From contig CM060062.1 in NCBI GenBank assembly GCA_030533445.1, positions 2,858,456 through 2,922,455 of the forward strand: a stretch of 64,000 nucleotides of DNA, read 5' to 3'. This stretch comes from Cyprinodon diabolis. Taxonomy: Eukaryota > Chordata > Actinopteri > Cyprinodontiformes > Cyprinodontidae. This document shows, one piece after another, positions 60,709 to 64,000 of this stretch (positions are counted from its first letter, which is position 1; the number at the start of each line of letters is the position of its first letter). The notes below the pieces were generated by a model. The model searched no databases. It was not told where the DNA came from and saw nothing but the letters and a program-made list of their open reading frames with translations. A program made the position numbers and the translations under genes.

Positions 60709-62185
60709 GTCCACAAATCGCTCCTCTTTACTCTTTACATTTGTTCAATAATAATCAATATTATTTTAATTCATGTCTCGAGGAGCATCGTTTAGAGATG
60801 CATCATCAGGTCACTCCGGTTATAAATATTGCTTTCCAACACATTCACCTTATAATCCCAGATTTTCTGGCTGAGGAAACCAAACTGACCTTTTAACAGT
60901 CAGACAGGTGCAGGTGGCGCCTGACGGCATCGACTGGTGGCTTCAGAAAACAGACGTGCCGATGGGCCACTGGTTCAGGATATTTACCCTTCAGTTGCCT
61001 TTCTATGATGAAGGGATTTTCCTCAGACAGAAACAGACCAGCGATGCTCTAAGAGTTGGTAAACGTTTCTATTCCTCGATTAGTAGACAATCAAAAATAA
61101 GTCTTTCTGATTATTTCAGCCTCAATACCAATTAATGCCAAATACTACACGAAGAATCTGGCTTGGACAGAAGGATATTCATTTCACATTTGTACCTCTA
61201 TTACAGCAAAATAAAGATTCAAATCAGGTTGTTTTCATTTGATTGTTCTATAATTGAACTTTAATGTTCTTCCTTCAATAAAACCTTGGTTCTGTTTATC
61301 AAGTAAATTCACCAGTGGAGAGAAAATCAGCTTTAATCAGCTCTGGATCCACCCAGAGAGGAACTGTTTCTCTGCCAGAGGATTCCCTTCCCACCAACGC
61401 CTCCATTCAAAATGCTGCTTCTCTTAGTCAGATGTTTAAAGTTTGACCAAAAAACTGATTTTTTAGCACTTTAGCACTGAGCTGTTAGCTGTTGACAGGA
61501 TAAGCTGCATTATCTCTATGTTCTACACTTAAAAACAGCAACTTTCAGCTTTGATTCATTGGAAATTTGAGCTTCAACTGGGAGCTGCTTTCACAGAAGT
61601 GGAGCCTGATTACCGAAAGACCCGCTGCCTGTTTCACCTTTGCAGCAGTTACCTGCTGTAACCTGCAGCCTGAGAGCAAAGTGATCAGTCGCTGGATCAA
61701 TCAGATCTCTGCTACAGTTTGATGAGCGAGGCTTTAGGTGTTGGTAGATGTCAGCTCTGGATTTAAGAACAAAGAAGAAAACTGGACAACCAATGATTTT
61801 TTTCCTTCTCATATTGTTTATATTGAAGAAGCACACCAAAGCTGTTTATATTTTCAAGCTGATGAATGACTAAGCTCTCAGTTTGATCCTGTTAAATGAG
61901 GAAGTTATGCCCCCTAAAAAAGTCGTTGTGCCTCGGGGGCTTCCTCACGGTTCTTTTCCTGGAAGCAAGTTATTTACTACTCTTACTGGGTAAAACCATA
62001 TAAAAAGGACTATAAAAACAGGAATAAAAAAGTAACAGAGTTTATTCCAGATCAGGTCGTTACAGGACAGAGAAAATGCTTGGAGTTTGAACAGCTGTGG
62101 GCTCAAAAATCACGTCCGCGAGCGTCCGGCAAAGATTGAGCCGCGAACAAGGTCCTCTTCTCCTTCTTATAGCTCATGAGTCTAT
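60709..62185. other. Start of intron 9, no recognised feature
   Basis: Unique-looking sequence. An ORF at 60908-61135 has no PMCA similarity and is not an exon that I can support. Confidence 0.55.
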
Positions 62186-62443
62186 GGGCCGGATTTATCG
62201 AGATCAAATTTTGCGTGCAGTAATTTGCACTTGCAAACTGGAATTTTGCGCGAGGGGCTGAACCATGGTTTGCGGGTGATTTAACAGGAGCGATTGCGTA
62301 ACTGGTGGCAGGTGCAAAACTGTTGGAGATACCCTATTTAAATGAGGATTTTGCGCGTTTTATGGTTTGCGGCAAAGTAGTTTGTAGTTTGTGCAACTTA
62401 GTGCATTAAGAAATTTTAATCTTACAGTGACACCCCCACCCCC

Positions 62444-62494
<51 letters not shown>

Positions 62495-63336
62495 TATATA
62501 TATATAAATAAACTTTGGCAACCTTTATTCCCTAAGGTGGTATGTGGCTGAATTTCTACTTCATTGCAGTAAAAAAACAAACAAAAAAAAAACAGGTGTT
62601 TTGTATTGGCCTGTAGAGAAATGCCCATACCAAATGGCTCACAAGAAGTGACTGTGGATGAGATGACTACGCGTACGCATCCCCGCAGCATTGGCATGTT
62701 GCTCCACAGGCGCAGGGGTCGGGGTTCTCCGTTAGGGCGTCAGGGCGACATGGCATTTAGAACGTCGGACAGCACTTCTAAAAAACGAGATTGAGAGATC
62801 CCAGATGCAAAAAAAGTGCAATGTTGCAAGGAGTTTTGTGATATCTGGTATTGCGGGGGTCCTCCTTGTGGCTGGCTCCAAATCCATTCGGAGTTCCCCC
62901 AACAGCTCCAAAATGGCAATGCTGGATAAACGAAATGTTTTGATGATCGTTTCCTCGTTCATTCCAAAAATATTCACACGGAGTGAAAAAATGCGTTCTC
63001 TGCGTCTCCTTGCTTCATTTCGATGTCTCCTTCTTGCGACAATAACCGCTGCCATGTGTGCGCAATTACGAATACAGACCATTTGCACCTTCTTTTGAGT
63101 GCTAAATTAATATATTTACATGTTCTCCTCCCACAAGACGCACTTTTGCGTTTAAACGCCCCATATTGCATATTCATTGCAGAAAAAGTACTAAATGGAT
63201 AAGAGGCGCTATTTAGCACGTTTTAAAGACCAAATCCTTTTAGCACGCTGTTGATAGATCAGTTTGTACATTTTTTAGCGTGTGCAGTGAAATAGCTCAC
63301 GTTTTTATACACGCAAACCTTTGATAGATCCGGCCC
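62186..63336 (-). mobile_element. Non-autonomous PIF/Harbinger element
   Basis: The ends GGGCCGGATTTATCGA and, inverted, GGGCCGGATCTATCAAAGG define a 1.15-kb element flanked by TAT (62183-62185 and 63337-63339); CTATG is an equally possible duplication if the repeats are drawn one base shorter. On the minus strand 62732-63088 encodes FRLSSIAILELLGELRMDLE, PATRRTPAIPDITKLLATLH and FF, the N-terminal part of a Harbinger (HARBI1-type) transposase. The catalytic region is absent, and the rest is AT-rich filler with a TA microsatellite. Confidence 0.82.
62446..62509. repeat. (TA)n microsatellite
   Basis: TA run of about 30 units with AAATA interruptions, inside the Harbinger element. Confidence 0.95.
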
Positions 63337-63339
63337 TAT

Positions 63340-64000
63340 GTGTTGGATCATGTGGATGTTTAGCTGTCCGTATCAGAAACTGACACGCCATCCATGCCCT
63401 GACCTGTATGCATTCTATTCCCAAGAATTACAGATAGCTTCCCTCTATCAGACCGGCTCCAAGATGTGCCCCATCCTGTGTATTTCTAAAGACACAAAGG
63501 CTGTCCTGATTTGATGGCCTCCATACACACAGTGACATCCACAATGCACATGATGTATAAAGAATAAACCTAACAATCCAAATATGTCCCAAAAAAGCTA
63601 AAAAAAAAAAAAAAAAAACCCACTGGACTTTTTTTCCAAGTTTGAAGATGTTTCGCTTCTAGACTTAGACAACAATTATAGTCATTTTGCATAGAGAGAG
63701 TGAATACAAAAGGAAATTTCTTGTTGTGCAGCTTTCAGACAGTAAATAAGCAGCAGCTTAGCAGCGAAATAAACATTTCTATTCCATAAAGTGCAGCAGT
63801 GGTCAAATAAACAGTGTGGGAGAAAAAATATGGTGCAAAAAACGCATTGATATGGAAGTTCAGAGCATTAATACATATGGTGCAGATATGCAGTATTTTT
63901 GGTTTGGTGTTATCAGTGTGAAAATACCAAACCAGATTTATTGAGTTCCAAGGCAGAAAATGGAGGCTTCAATCTTGCAGATGTCTCTTCTGATCAGACA
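63340..64000. other. Intron 9, mostly unassigned
   Basis: Unique-looking sequence with a poly-A run at 63600-63618. Immediately after it, CCACTGGACTTTTTTTCCAA and GTTTGAAGATGTTTC match, in inverse orientation, a motif near 1118-1165. Nothing else was recognised. Confidence 0.5.

Noticed and set aside
60908..61135. ORF just after exon 9 that might be the next PMCA exon
   Set aside because: It does not resemble the TM3 segment expected next, and no good splice sites frame it.

Overview
This is eukaryotic nuclear DNA from a ray-finned (teleost) fish. It holds the 5' part of one plus-strand gene with very large introns. The intron sequence is packed with fish-type retroelements (Rex3, L2/CR1-group and L1-like LINEs, tRNA-derived SINEs), DNA transposons (hAT, TTAA-target MITEs, Tc1/mariner, PIF/Harbinger) and large tandem repeats. 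I see no bacterial genes, CRISPR array, rRNA or intact tRNA gene.

The gene encodes a plasma-membrane Ca2+-transporting ATPase (PMCA). Its residues fit ATP2B3 best among the paralogues. Eight coding exons can be placed by protein similarity and splice sites: 11552-11783, 35642-35839, 41405-41662, 44831-44956, 47279-47404, 55657-55713, 55958-55999 and 60544-60708. A 5'-untranslated part precedes the first, from 11014. A putative non-coding exon 1 lies in the CpG-rich segment that ends at a GTGAGT donor at 1936. Together the exons encode about 401 residues: the N-terminal cytosolic region, transmembrane segments 1 and 2, the actuator domain with its TGES loop, and the variable splice-site-A/acidic-phospholipid region. 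The phosphorylation domain (DKTGT), TM3-10 and the calmodulin-binding tail must lie beyond position 64000. Every coding junction is phase 1, so each internal exon could be skipped without a frameshift.

Layout: 1-1290 upstream DNA with no recognised gene; 1291-1935 CpG-rich 5' region and probable exon 1; 1936-11013 intron 1, with a 1.9-kb TGGA array and a 3.15-kb GTTTCAG array; 11014-11783 exon 2; 11784-35641 intron 2, the main transposon graveyard, ending in two abutting minisatellites; 35642-60708 exons 3 to 9 with introns holding further elements, a 2.35-kb 28-bp minisatellite (52642-54985) and a 1.4-kb GTTCTGTTC minisatellite (58690-60108); 60709-64000 start of intron 9 with a decayed Harbinger element.

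Most notable items: a 57-nt exon at splice site A that resembles an ATP2B2 insert; a GTTTCAG array that looks like a long run of 3' splice sites just upstream of a real acceptor; a LINE body enclosed by DNA-transposon terminal inverted repeats with a near-perfect 10-bp target duplication; a paralogous empty site that fixes TTAA as the target of a fold-back MITE; a candidate LINE 3' transduction; and strong antisense bias of the retroelements relative to the host gene. All family assignments were made by eye, without database searches.
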